A stretch of DNA of 8,914 nt. Origin: an uncultured bacterium. Lineage in GTDB: Bacteria > Actinomycetota > Coriobacteriia > Coriobacteriales > Coriobacteriaceae. Under the pieces are notes generated by a model, which searched no databases, had not been told where the DNA came from, and saw nothing but the letters and a program-made list of their open reading frames with translations. Shown piece after piece: positions 1-6,475 of the stretch (its first letter is position 1; the number at the start of each line of letters is the position of its first letter). Position numbers and translations under genes: made by a program. The DNA lies in assembly GCA_905215815.1 (NCBI GenBank), contig CAJMRN010000080.1, positions 1 to 8,914 of the forward strand, given 5' to 3'.

Positions 1-542
1 ACGAGGCCGGTGCCGTCCTTATCGCCGACGAGGTCCAGTGCGGTCTGTTCCGCTCCGGTAAGCCGTTTGCGTTCCAGACTTATGGCGTGGAGCCCGACAT
101 CATGAGCCTTGCCAAGGGTATCGCTGACGGCGTGCCCATGGGTGCCGTGGTGGCAAAGAAGGAAATTGCTGACGTCTTTAAGCCCGGCGATCATGGTTCG
201 ACCTTCGGCGGTAGCTGCTTGGCTGTCGCGGCGTGTGCCGCGACGCTCTCCGCGCTTGTGCGCGGCGATTATGCCGAGCATACTGCCAAGGTTGGCGCCT
301 ATATGGAGCAGGCGCTGGCTAAGCTTCCGCATGTGGTAGAGGTGCGTGGCCGCGGTCTGATGCTCGGCTGCGATCTGGATGATGCTGCGGGTGATGCACA
401 CGACGTTGTAACCCGTGCATTGGGGGCTGGTGTCGTGATCAACGCTACGGGCGCTCATACGCTGCGCTTCCTTCCGCCGCTCGTGTGCGAAGAGGCCGAC
501 GTGGACAACCTGATCGAGATTCTGTCGGACGTTTTGGCCTAG
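1..542 (+). CDS. argD: Acetylornithine aminotransferase, C-terminal part (5' end outside window)
   Basis: PLP-dependent class III aminotransferase that converts N-acetylglutamate semialdehyde to N-acetylornithine (glutamate as amino donor) in cytoplasmic arginine synthesis. The reading frame is open from position 3 and continues from outside the window, so the ATG at 87 is internal and not the start. Visible family landmarks are the DEVQ motif (the Asp codon at 27-29 would contact the pyridine nitrogen), the SLAKG Schiff-base lysine (codon 114-116), the HGSTFGG phosphate-binding loop and the RGRGLMLG segment near the C-terminus. The gene ends with TAG and is followed 27 nt later by a strong terminator, so it is probably the last gene of an arginine operon. 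Other class III aminotransferases such as ornithine aminotransferase share these motifs; the HGSTFGG and RGRGLMLG wording favours ArgD. Confidence 0.9.
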   Translation, partial: EAGAVLIADEVQCGLFRSGKPFAFQTYGVEPDIMSLAKGIADGVPMGAVVAKKEIADVFKPGDHGSTFGGSCLAVAACAATLSALVRGDYAEHTAKVGAYMEQALAKLPHVVEVRGRGLMLGCDLDDAAGDAHDVVTRALGAGVVINATGAHTLRFLPPLVCEEADVDNLIEILSDVLA

Positions 543-569
543 CGAGAGCAAGACATAGCCAGGTTGAAC

Positions 570-627
570 GGGTTCCAGATTGTCGGTGCGTCATTGATGC
601 ATTATTGGACGGTCTGGAACCCTTTTT
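570..627 (+). terminator. Rho-independent terminator after argD
   Basis: A 15-bp stem with two G-U pairs (570-584 with 608-622) is followed directly by five T residues (623-627). The loop can itself form a short hairpin (tgcgtc with gatgca). It lies 27 nt after the argD stop and would end the upstream transcript. Confidence 0.9.
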
Positions 628-643
628 GTCATAAATCTGCAAA

Positions 644-663
644 GGCCAGGAGAGCCTCTGGCC
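644..663. repeat. Small hairpin overlapping the left arm of the inverted-repeat element
   Basis: The sequence 644-652 pairs with 656-663 (8 bp, one bulged G, three-base loop). Read on the minus strand it is followed by TTTG and could be a weak terminator. On the plus strand it is followed by a run of A. It overlaps the left inverted repeat by five bases. Confidence 0.35.
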
Positions 664-875
664 AAAAAATGCCAAATATGAGTACTGTCACCAGTTGAAT
701 CTCATATCAAACCGACTGGCCAGGATTAGTTAGACCACACATGTTCAGTTATGTTAGTGGAAAACTAGTAGCGAAGGCTTCAAATTGCTGATTCAAGGCT
801 TGATTTACCCAGTCATATCCAAAAATCGCTGCTACAAAATTAGTAACAGTACTCATTTTTGCCATTTTTTGGCCA
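659..875. repeat. About 217-bp element with 30-bp imperfect terminal inverted repeats (MITE-like)
   Basis: The left arm 659-688 and right arm 846-875 are reverse complements over 30 bases with two mismatches. Each arm reads from outside as TGGCCAAAAAATG, then a short A/T stretch, then ATGAGTACTGT. The 157 bases between hold no convincing gene and are more AT-rich in appearance than the flanking genes. A 7-bp direct copy, GCCTCTG, lies just outside or at the ends on both sides (654-660 and 878-884), resembling a target duplication, but the exact boundary is unclear because the left copy overlaps the arm by two bases. It could be a non-autonomous miniature transposon, a dispersed intergenic repeat, or a structured RNA. 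No transposase is present. Confidence 0.6.
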
Positions 876-892
876 CGGCCTCTGTGACAGAC

Positions 893-924
893 GTGCTGAC
901 GGGTTCGAATCCCATGCGCTGGGC
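893..924 (+). other. tRNA 3'-end-like remnant (T-arm plus acceptor-like strand)
   Basis: Positions 904-910 are a canonical TTCGAAT T-loop flanked by ACGGG (899-903) and CCCAT (911-915). These pair except for one C-A mismatch. Next comes an eight-base acceptor-like strand (916-923). No matching 5' acceptor strand (CCAGCGC) lies within a tRNA length upstream, because that space holds the right arm of the inverted-repeat element. It may therefore be the 3' relic of a tRNA gene that was disrupted or displaced, or an attachment-site scar. The evidence is one tRNA arm only, so confidence is low. Confidence 0.3.
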
Positions 925-925
925 A

Positions 926-957
926 CAAAAAAGAAAGGCCTCCATCACTGGAGGCCT
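926..957 (-). terminator. Rho-independent terminator of tRNA-Val
   Basis: Read on the minus strand, a 9-bp stem (AGGCCTCCA with TGGAGGCCT, 936-957) with a four-base loop is followed by TTTCTTTTTT. It starts 11 nt after the encoded CCA end of the tRNA and has no other obvious client gene. Confidence 0.85.
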
Positions 958-967
958 AACAATTCAA

Positions 968-1043
968 TGGTGGGCGATGAGGGATTCGAACCCCCAGCCT
1001 TGTGCGTGTAAAGCACCTGCGCTAACCGTTGCGCCAATCGCCC
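968..1043 (-). tRNA. tRNA-Val, anticodon UAC, CCA end encoded
   Basis: On the minus strand the gene begins GGGCGAT at 1043 and ends ATCGCCC plus discriminator A at 971, followed by an encoded CCA (968-970). The seven acceptor pairs are complete. The anticodon loop reads TTTACAC, giving anticodon TAC for the GUA valine codon. The T-arm is five pairs (one G-U) around TTCGAAT. The outermost anticodon-stem pair appears to be a G-A mismatch. The gene is a single unit flanked by plus-strand genes and has its own terminator. Confidence 0.95.
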
Positions 1044-1053
1044 GCGGTCATAG

Positions 1054-1059
1054 AGTATA
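1054..1059 (-). promoter_or_regulatory. Candidate -10 element for tRNA-Val
   Basis: On the minus strand TATACT lies 10 nt before the tRNA 5' end, a suitable place for a -10 box. No good -35 hexamer is seen about 17 nt upstream. A 10-bp palindrome (1061-1070) sits in the spacer. Confidence 0.3.
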
Positions 1060-1181
1060 GCCGATATCGGGCTCGGTACACTGCTAATCCATAACGCAAT
1101 ATCGATGGGTCCTGTGAGTATGGTGTCGACGCGGGCCTGCCTTGCTAATCGATGCTGTGTCTTTACGGTTTCTCGGGAAGT

Positions 1182-1199
1182 CGCATCCTCGCGGGTGCG
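1182..1199 (+). other. Leader hairpin upstream of murE
   Basis: Positions 1182-1188 and 1193-1199 form a 7-bp stem (one G-U) around a TCGC loop. No proper T-run follows (TTAAAGTTGTT), so it is a poor terminator. A separate 10-bp palindrome (CCGTTAACGG, 1223-1232) lies closer to murE. The 212-nt space between tRNA-Val and murE must hold the murE promoter, but no convincing -35/-10 pair was found. Confidence 0.25.
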
Positions 1200-1255
1200 T
1201 TAAAGTTGTTACGAGATGCAAACCGTTAACGGCGGATAATCCAGAAAGGTTCAAG

Positions 1256-2818
1256 ATGCACCAATCTGACCGTATGATCACGACTACTGTCGCCGCTCTT
1301 GCCGACCTGCTCAATAAGAGCGGCGAGCTGCGCGGATCTGAGCGCCTCGACGGCCGAGCTGTGACCGGCTGCTCATTTGATTCCCGCGCGGTCGCGGTAG
1401 GAGATGTGTTCTTTTGCAAGGGCGCTTCCTTTAAGTCATCGTTTCTATCGATGGCGCTCGACGCCGGTGCCGTTGCCTTTGTGTGCGAGGAGTCTTTGGT
1501 AGACGAGCTTGCTCCGCTGGGCAAAGAGCACGGTGCGGCCATGCTGGTCGTTCGTAGCGTGCGTACGGCGATGGCGCTATTGCCGCCCGAGGTTTACGGT
1601 CGTCCCGATCGCGACGTTAAGATCGTGGGCATTACCGGCACCAAGGGCAAGACCACGGCGGCCTTCATGCTCCAGTCCATCATCAAGGCGGCGGGCAAGT
1701 CCTGCGGCATGATTGGCTCGGTGAGCACCGACGATGGTGTCGAGTGCTACGAGAGTACCAACACTACGCCCGAGGCCCCCGAGGTCTGGCGCCATATCGC
1801 CAATTGCCGTACGTCCGGCCGTCAGTTTATGGTTATGGAAGTCTCGAGCCAAGCGCTCAAGTACCAGCGCGTCGAGAACCTGCCCTTTGACGTTGCGTGT
1901 TTCCTCAATATCGGTCGCGATCACATTTCGCCTATCGAGCACCCTACGTTTGAGGATTATTTTGAGAGCAAGCTCAGGATTTTCGACCAGGCAAAAACAG
2001 CCGTGGTCAATCTTGGCACCGACGAGGTCAATCACGTGCTCGAGGCGGCGTCGACGGCCGAGCGCCTCGTGACCGTTGGCGTTGAACATCCTGAAGCTAG
2101 CCTGTGGGTAAGCGACGTGCGCATGGTTGGCTTTAACATCGAGTTTAACTTGCACGGTCTGAGCGCTGATGAGCCCGCGGCGGGGGAGAAGATTCTGCTG
2201 GGTATCGCGGGCGATTTTAACGTGGAAAACGCGCTGGTGGCAATTGCCGCCGCGCGCGAGATTGGCATTGGCATCGACGCCATCAAAGTGGGCCTTTCCA
2301 AATTCCGCGTGCCCGGTCGCATGGAGGTTGTGGAGTCGAAGGACGGTCGTGTGGTCTGCGTCGTGGACTACGCGCACAACCAGCTTTCATTCCGTTCGCT
2401 GTTCTCGTCGGTCAAACGTGCGTTTCCCGCCAGCCCTGTCATTGCGCTGTTTGGCGCCGCCGGCGGCAAGGCTCAGGAGCGCCGCGAGCAATTACCGCGC
2501 GAGGCCGCACCGTATTCCGACCTGATGATTTTTACCAACGAGGACCCCGCTCGCGAAGACCCGATGAAGGTCTGTCGTGAGCTCGCGGAAAATGTCCCCG
2601 ATGACACACCGAACAAGATTATTCTTGATCGCGAGGCGGCAGTGCACGCGGCCTTTAAGGCGGCACGCGAGGAGTACATCAACCCCGATGCGCCCACGAT
2701 TGTATTGTTGCTTGCCAAGGGCGACGAGGAGCTCATGCATGTGGGCGACGAATTCGTGCCCATCGAGAGTGACCTTTCGCTGGCGCATCGCCTGATCGAT
2801 GTTACTCAGTTTGACTGA
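1256..2818 (+). CDS. murE: UDP-N-acetylmuramyl-tripeptide synthetase (MurE ligase), probably Lys/Orn-type
   Basis: Cytoplasmic ATP-dependent ligase that adds the third, diamino, residue to UDP-MurNAc-L-Ala-D-Glu in peptidoglycan synthesis. The 520-residue product is close to family length. It shows the N-terminal UDP-binding segment (residues 7-115), the P-loop GITGTKGKTT (125-134), the central-domain EVSSQAL (from E195), the lysine expected to be carbamylated (K239 in FESKLRIF) and the C-terminal ligase domain with DYAHN. At the position of the DNPR motif of diaminopimelate enzymes it has EDPA (429-432), so the Arg is Ala, which suggests Lys or ornithine. The ATG at 1256 is chosen because AGAAAGG (1243-1249) lies 6 nt upstream. 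An in-frame TTG at 1142 adds 38 unconserved residues, and ATG 1274 is a weaker alternative. It begins a cell-wall and RNA-maintenance gene series. Confidence 0.93.
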   Translation: MHQSDRMITTTVAALADLLNKSGELRGSERLDGRAVTGCSFDSRAVAVGDVFFCKGASFKSSFLSMALDAGAVAFVCEESLVDELAPLGKEHGAAMLVVRSVRTAMALLPPEVYGRPDRDVKIVGITGTKGKTTAAFMLQSIIKAAGKSCGMIGSVSTDDGVECYESTNTTPEAPEVWRHIANCRTSGRQFMVMEVSSQALKYQRVENLPFDVACFLNIGRDHISPIEHPTFEDYFESKLRIFDQAKTAVVNLGTDEVNHVLEAASTAERLVTVGVEHPEASLWVSDVRMVGFNIEFNLHGLSADEPAAGEKILLGIAGDFNVENALVAIAAAREIGIGIDAIKVGLSKFRVPGRMEVVESKDGRVVCVVDYAHNQLSFRSLFSSVKRAFPASPVIALFGAAGGKAQERREQLPREAAPYSDLMIFTNEDPAREDPMKVCRELAENVPDDTPNKIILDREAAVHAAFKAAREEYINPDAPTIVLLLAKGDEELMHVGDEFVPIESDLSLAHRLIDVTQFD

Positions 2819-2829
2819 TACATTGTGTT

Positions 2830-2855
2830 GACGACGGTGCGTTGAGGGCGTCGTC
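2830..2855 (+). other. Hairpin just after murE, weak terminator candidate
   Basis: A 7-bp GC-rich stem (2830-2836 with 2849-2855) with a 12-base loop begins 11 nt after the murE stop. No T-run follows, so it is more likely an attenuating or RNA-stabilising hairpin than a full intrinsic terminator. Confidence 0.3.
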
Positions 2856-2861
2856 GTTCCA

Positions 2862-2889
2862 AGTGCGACTCGCTTAAGCGAGCCTCACT
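2862..2889. promoter_or_regulatory. Dyad-symmetric site between murE and the HAD gene
   Basis: A perfect 14-bp palindrome, CTCGCTTAAGCGAG (2869-2882), is framed by AGTG (2862-2865) and CACT (2886-2889), which also pair, giving a 28-bp interrupted dyad. It ends 37 nt before the chosen HAD start. The symmetry suits a dimeric DNA-binding protein or a stem-loop; no T-run follows. The regulator is unknown. Confidence 0.3.
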
Positions 2890-2926
2890 ACTCAAGACCA
2901 GCCCCTTCTATGTAAACGGAGTGACC

Positions 2927-3838
2927 ATGTCCCACAACATCCTGCCGACCGTTGCCGACCTTTCGGGCGAGATGCGCGAGCGTCTTGCCAAGGTCAAGTA
3001 TATCTTTACCGATCTGGACGCCACGATGCTCGCCCCCGGCTCGTGCGTGCTGCGCGATAACGACGGCAATCCCTCGACCAAGCTCGTCGAGGCGGTTGTC
3101 GCGCTCGCTCGTGCCGGCATCCAGGTGGTCCCCACCTCGGGTCGCAATCGCACCATGATCCACGAAGACGCCCGCGTGCTTGGCCTCAACTCCTACATCG
3201 GCGAGATGGGCGGCCTGGTTATGTACGACCTCAAGGCCAACGATTGGGAGTACCTGACGGGCGACATGCCCTACGACCCCGCCTGCGGTCTCACGCCGCA
3301 CCAGGTGATTGAGCAGACCGGCGTGTGTGAGAAGATCCTTGCCCGCTGGCCGCGTAAAATCGAGTACCACAACGACATGTCGACCGGCTACAAGTACCGT
3401 GAGGTCACCGTCGGCATGCGCGGCGATGTGCCCGACGATGAGGTTCAGGCCATCCTGGACGAGGCCGGCTGCGGTCTGGTCTGGGCTTGCAACGGCCATC
3501 TGACGCACCTGTCCAAGCCGACGACGCTCGAGCTTGATCGCGTCGAGGACGGCCGCGCCTTCAATATCAATCCGGCGGGTCTCAACAAGGGCGTTGCCAT
3601 TGCGCGCTTCTGCGAGCACCTGGGGATCGAGCGCGAGGAGACGCTCGCGCTCGGCGACTCCGAGTCCGACTTCTACATGGCCGACCACGTGGGCATGTTC
3701 TGCCTGGTCGAGAACGGTCTGACGAGCGCCGGCGCCCCGGAGTTCTTGGACGGCTGCGACAATGCCTATGTAACGCGCGGCAAGATTGTCGACGGTTGGG
3801 TGGCAACGGCCGAGCTGCTGGTCGCGGCCCGTTCGTAG
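2927..3838 (+). CDS. HAD-superfamily phosphatase, Cof-like (type IIB cap)
   Basis: The 303-residue cytoplasmic protein has the full set of HAD phosphatase motifs. Motif I is FTDLDAT, with nucleophile D29 and acid/base D31. Motif II is TSGR, with S71. Motif III is the lysine K221 in GLNKGVAI. Motif IV is GDSESD, with D244 and D248. The long insert between motifs II and III is where a IIB cap would lie. Family members hydrolyse small phosphorylated metabolites; the substrate cannot be told from sequence. The usual DGT of motif I is DAT, a tolerated variation outside the catalytic residues. GGAG at 2918-2921 is 5 nt before the ATG at 2927, so that start is preferred over the GTG at 2921, which overlaps the ribosome site. 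It sits 108 nt after murE and 51 nt before murI; a cell-wall or sugar-phosphate role is only inferred from context. Confidence 0.85.
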   Translation: MSHNILPTVADLSGEMRERLAKVKYIFTDLDATMLAPGSCVLRDNDGNPSTKLVEAVVALARAGIQVVPTSGRNRTMIHEDARVLGLNSYIGEMGGLVMYDLKANDWEYLTGDMPYDPACGLTPHQVIEQTGVCEKILARWPRKIEYHNDMSTGYKYREVTVGMRGDVPDDEVQAILDEAGCGLVWACNGHLTHLSKPTTLELDRVEDGRAFNINPAGLNKGVAIARFCEHLGIEREETLALGDSESDFYMADHVGMFCLVENGLTSAGAPEFLDGCDNAYVTRGKIVDGWVATAELLVAARS

Positions 3839-3889
3839 CGCGACGCATCACGCATGGTCGCATTTTTCGAGAGAGAATCTGGTGAGGTA

Positions 3890-4774
3890 ATGTCCGATAT
3901 CGATAGTCTGGCCGGGGACACGCGTCCGATCGGCGTGTTCGACTCGGGCCTGGGCGGTCTGACGGTTGCGCGCGCGATCGCAACGGCCCTTCCGCATGAG
4001 TCTGTTTACTACTTTGGCGACACCAAGCGCTGTCCCTATGGCGTGAGGGATGAGGACGAGGTGCGCTCGTTTGCCCTGCAGGTGGGCCGCTGGCTCTCGC
4101 ACCACAATGTCAAGATCATGGTCATCGCTTGCAATACGGCAACGGCCGCTGCCCTGCGCGTCGCGCAACAGGTGCTCGATGTTCCGGTCATCGGCGTGAT
4201 CGCGCCGGGCGCCCGTGCCGCCATTAACAGCACGCGTTCGCGCCGCGTGGGCGTGCTGGCCACCAACCTTACGATTCGGTCTGGCGCGTACACGCGCGCT
4301 ATCCAGGACCTGGATGCGGGCGTCGATGTGTACGGCTGCCCTGCCTCAAGCTTTGTCGAGGTGGTCGAGAGCGAGCTTGCCTCGGGCGCGCATCTGCAGG
4401 AGCAGTGGCTCGAAAACGACGACATCTTCGACACCCCCCGGGTGCGCTCGTTAGTCGGTGCGACGGTCGAGCCCCTGCTGGGGCACGGCATTGACACCGT
4501 GGTGCTTGGATGCACGCATTTTCCGCTGCTTGCGGGCCCCATTCGCCATGCGCTGGGATCTCATGTGCGCGTGGTGAGCTCTGCCGAGGAGACCACGCGC
4601 GAGCTTGCCGATATCCTTACGCGCCGCGAGCAGCTTGCGGCGGATGGCGCGGAGCCTCTGCATCGCTTTGCCACGACATCCGATAACATCGCCGAGTTCG
4701 CGGTAGCTGGTAGCTTTATCTTTGGCCAGCCGCTCAAGAGCGTCGAACATGTCGACTTGGAGGAGCTGCGCTAG
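3890..4774 (+). CDS. murI: Glutamate racemase
   Basis: Cofactor-independent cytoplasmic racemase that interconverts L- and D-glutamate and supplies the D-Glu of the peptidoglycan stem. The 294-residue product carries the FDSGLGGLT motif (D18, S19), YFGDTKRCPYG (41-51), the first catalytic cysteine in ACNTATAA (C81) and the second in GCTHFPLL (C208, followed by H210), in the expected order. The ATG at 3890 matches the N-terminal position usual for the family and follows GGTGAGG (3881-3887), although the spacing is tight. An in-frame ATG at 3854 would add 12 residues but has no ribosome site. The gene lies 51 nt after the HAD gene and 42 nt before rph, consistent with cotranscription. Confidence 0.94.
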   Translation: MSDIDSLAGDTRPIGVFDSGLGGLTVARAIATALPHESVYYFGDTKRCPYGVRDEDEVRSFALQVGRWLSHHNVKIMVIACNTATAAALRVAQQVLDVPVIGVIAPGARAAINSTRSRRVGVLATNLTIRSGAYTRAIQDLDAGVDVYGCPASSFVEVVESELASGAHLQEQWLENDDIFDTPRVRSLVGATVEPLLGHGIDTVVLGCTHFPLLAGPIRHALGSHVRVVSSAEETTRELADILTRREQLAADGAEPLHRFATTSDNIAEFAVAGSFIFGQPLKSVEHVDLEELR

Positions 4775-4816
4775 CGCGCTCGCTTCTGACAGTCTTTAGT
4801 CGAGAAGGGTCTTCTT

Positions 4817-5542
4817 ATGGAATATATGCAGGTCAACCGCGCCAATGGCCGCGCCGCCAACGAGCTGCGCCCCGTTAAGCTCACCCGCGGGGTCATGAAG
4901 CACGCCCACGGTTCGTGCCTGGCCGAGTTCGGCGACACGCGCGTACTGTGCGCCGCCACCATCGAAGAGGGCGTGCCGGGCTGGCGCAAGGGCGCCAAGG
5001 CCGGCTGGGTAACGGCGGAATATGCGATGCTGCCGGCCTCGACCGGCAAACGTTGCAAACGCGAGCATGCCAACCGCAAGGGCCGCTCCATGGAGATCGA
5101 GCGGCTCATCGGCCGCAGCCTGCGCACTGTCGTCAACATGAAGGCGCTCGGCGAGTACACCGTTACCATCGACTGCGATGTGATTCAGGCCGATGGCGGC
5201 ACACGTACGGCGAGCATTACCGGCGCCTGGGTGGCGCTGCACGATGCCCTTGCCATGTGGGTCGAGGCGGGCAAGCTCGAGCGCATTCCGCTCACGGGCC
5301 AGGTTGCCGCGATTTCTATGGGTGTCGTCGACGGCAACACCCTGCTTGACTTGGATTATTCCGAGGACAGCCACGCCGAGGTCGACATGAACCTCGTCGC
5401 CACCGACACCGGCGAGATGATCGAGCTTCAGGGTACCGGCGAGCAGGCGCCCTTCGATCGCAAGCGTCTCAACGCCCTGCTCGACCTGGGCGACAAGGGT
5501 ATCGCCGAACTCATCGAGCTTCAGCGCCAGGCCCTCGCCTAA
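4817..5542 (+). CDS. rph: Ribonuclease PH
   Basis: Phosphorolytic 3'-5' exoribonuclease that trims tRNA 3' ends, using phosphate and releasing nucleoside diphosphates; family members form hexameric rings. The 241-residue length is typical. Landmarks are RPVKLTRG near residue 18, the GRSMEIERLIGRSLR segment, QADGGTRTASITGAW (124 onward) and DLDYSED (178-184), with Asp at 178 and 184 where the family's metal/catalytic aspartates lie. The ATG at 4817 has AAGGG 7 nt upstream. The gene follows murI by 42 nt. Its stop codon overlaps the first bases of a terminator, so transcription probably ends largely here before rdgB. Confidence 0.95.
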   Translation: MEYMQVNRANGRAANELRPVKLTRGVMKHAHGSCLAEFGDTRVLCAATIEEGVPGWRKGAKAGWVTAEYAMLPASTGKRCKREHANRKGRSMEIERLIGRSLRTVVNMKALGEYTVTIDCDVIQADGGTRTASITGAWVALHDALAMWVEAGKLERIPLTGQVAAISMGVVDGNTLLDLDYSEDSHAEVDMNLVATDTGEMIELQGTGEQAPFDRKRLNALLDLGDKGIAELIELQRQALA

Positions 5543-5568
5543 CCTGTCAAAAAGGGACAGGTTTATTT
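5541..5568 (+). terminator. Rho-independent terminator overlapping the rph stop
   Basis: An 8-bp stem (5541-5548 with 5556-5563, AACCTGTC with GACAGGTT) is followed by TATTTT. The first two stem bases are the last two bases of the rph TAA, so a terminating ribosome could cover the left arm and affect folding. Confidence 0.7.
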
Positions 5569-5686
5569 TGGCAGGTTTTATCTGCGAAAACGCCGAAGTA
5601 TAAGACTGCCGTTGATTGAGAGGGGAGAGGCCGAGGTCCTCGTCGTCCTCAACTCGGCATTGCTATAGAGACAAAGGAGGCCAGCT

Positions 5687-6328
5687 ATGGCACTTGAGAA
5701 GATTGACATCGACACCCTCGACCCGGCGGCGACCATCGTCGTTGCAACCGGCAACGCCCATAAGCTCACCGAGATCGAGGCCATTTTGGGCAAGGTCATG
5801 CCCGAGGTGCGCTTTGTGGCGCTCGGCCAGCTGGGCGATTTTGAGGACCCCGAGGAAAACGGCACGACGTTTTTGGAGAACGCCATCATCAAGGCGCAGG
5901 CTGCCGTTGAGGAGACGGGCCTTATGGCCATTGCCGACGACTCTGGCTTGGTCGTCGACGCCCTGGACGGTGAGCCGGGCGTGTATAGCGCGCGCTATGC
6001 GGGCGTGCATGGCGACGATGCCGCCAACAACGCCAAGCTCCTCGTTAACCTGGAAGGCGTGGCAGACGAGGACCGCACCGCGCGCTTTATGAGCGTTGTC
6101 GCGCTTATTGATACGGACGGCCTGGTCACCTATGGCGAGGGCGCCTGCGAGGGTGTTATTGCGCACGAGGGTCGCGGCGATCACGGCTTTGGCTACGACC
6201 CGCTGTTCCTGCCGGTCGATACGCCGGGCAAGACCATGGCCGAGCTCACGGCGGACGAGAAGAACGCCATCAGCCATCGTTTCCATGCGCTCGAGCATCT
6301 GTCCGCCAAGCTGACGGGCGAGGAGTAG
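5687..6328 (+). CDS. rdgB: Non-canonical purine NTP pyrophosphatase (RdgB/HAM1 family)
   Basis: Hydrolyses dITP, ITP and XTP to the monophosphate and pyrophosphate, keeping deaminated purines out of DNA and RNA; cytoplasmic, usually a Mg-dependent homodimer. The 213-residue product has the N-terminal TGNAHK nucleotide site (N23, K26), ADDSGLVVDAL (83 onward, with D84 and D85), GVYSARYAG, GFGYDPLF (167 onward) and the C-terminal SHRFHAL. About ten extra residues precede the conserved core. The start is well fixed by AAGGAGG (5674-5680), 6 nt before the ATG. The 144 nt separating it from rph hold a terminator and a short inverted repeat (5630-5635 with 5653-5658), so an independent promoter is likely, though none was recognised. 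Only 3 nt separate it from dtd. Confidence 0.95.
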   Translation: MALEKIDIDTLDPAATIVVATGNAHKLTEIEAILGKVMPEVRFVALGQLGDFEDPEENGTTFLENAIIKAQAAVEETGLMAIADDSGLVVDALDGEPGVYSARYAGVHGDDAANNAKLLVNLEGVADEDRTARFMSVVALIDTDGLVTYGEGACEGVIAHEGRGDHGFGYDPLFLPVDTPGKTMAELTADEKNAISHRFHALEHLSAKLTGEE

Positions 6329-6331
6329 ACC

Positions 6332-6475
6332 GTGCGTGCGGTGGTGCAGCGCGTGCTCAACGCCGGCGTGACGGTCGACGGCGAGTGCGTGGGCCGCATT
6401 GGACGCGGCTACCTGGGGCTGCTGGGTGTGGGCCATGGCGATACGCGTGCCGAGGCCGACAAGCTGGTCGCCCGG
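6332..6475 (+). pseudogene. dtd: D-aminoacyl-tRNA deacylase, first 48 codons only
   Basis: The opening MRAVVQRVLNAGVTVDG, followed by GRIGRGYLGLLGV and a GDT...ADKLVAR segment, is the standard beginning of Dtd, which hydrolyses D-amino acids mischarged on tRNA. The family is about 145-150 residues. Here the homology stops where LRIFED should follow, so the catalytic SQFTL and NDGPVT segments are missing. All five arginines before the break (R2, R7, R22, R25, R39) use CGC or CGT, as in rdgB. It is cotranscribed with rdgB, 3 nt apart. In the true genome the gene is presumably intact. Confidence 0.85.

Noticed and set aside
785..1060. Plus-strand open frame of 91 codons
   Set aside because: It runs through the inverted-repeat arm, the tRNA-like scrap, the tRNA-Val gene and its terminator; no ribosome site and no family resemblance.
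1206..1240. TTGTTA and GATAAT as a murE promoter
   Set aside because: The spacing of 23 nt is too long, and a start site downstream of that -10 would fall on the ribosome-binding site.
1142..1255. Upstream TTG start giving MurE 38 extra residues
   Set aside because: The added residues do not resemble MurE, no ribosome site precedes the TTG, and a good one precedes the ATG at 1256.
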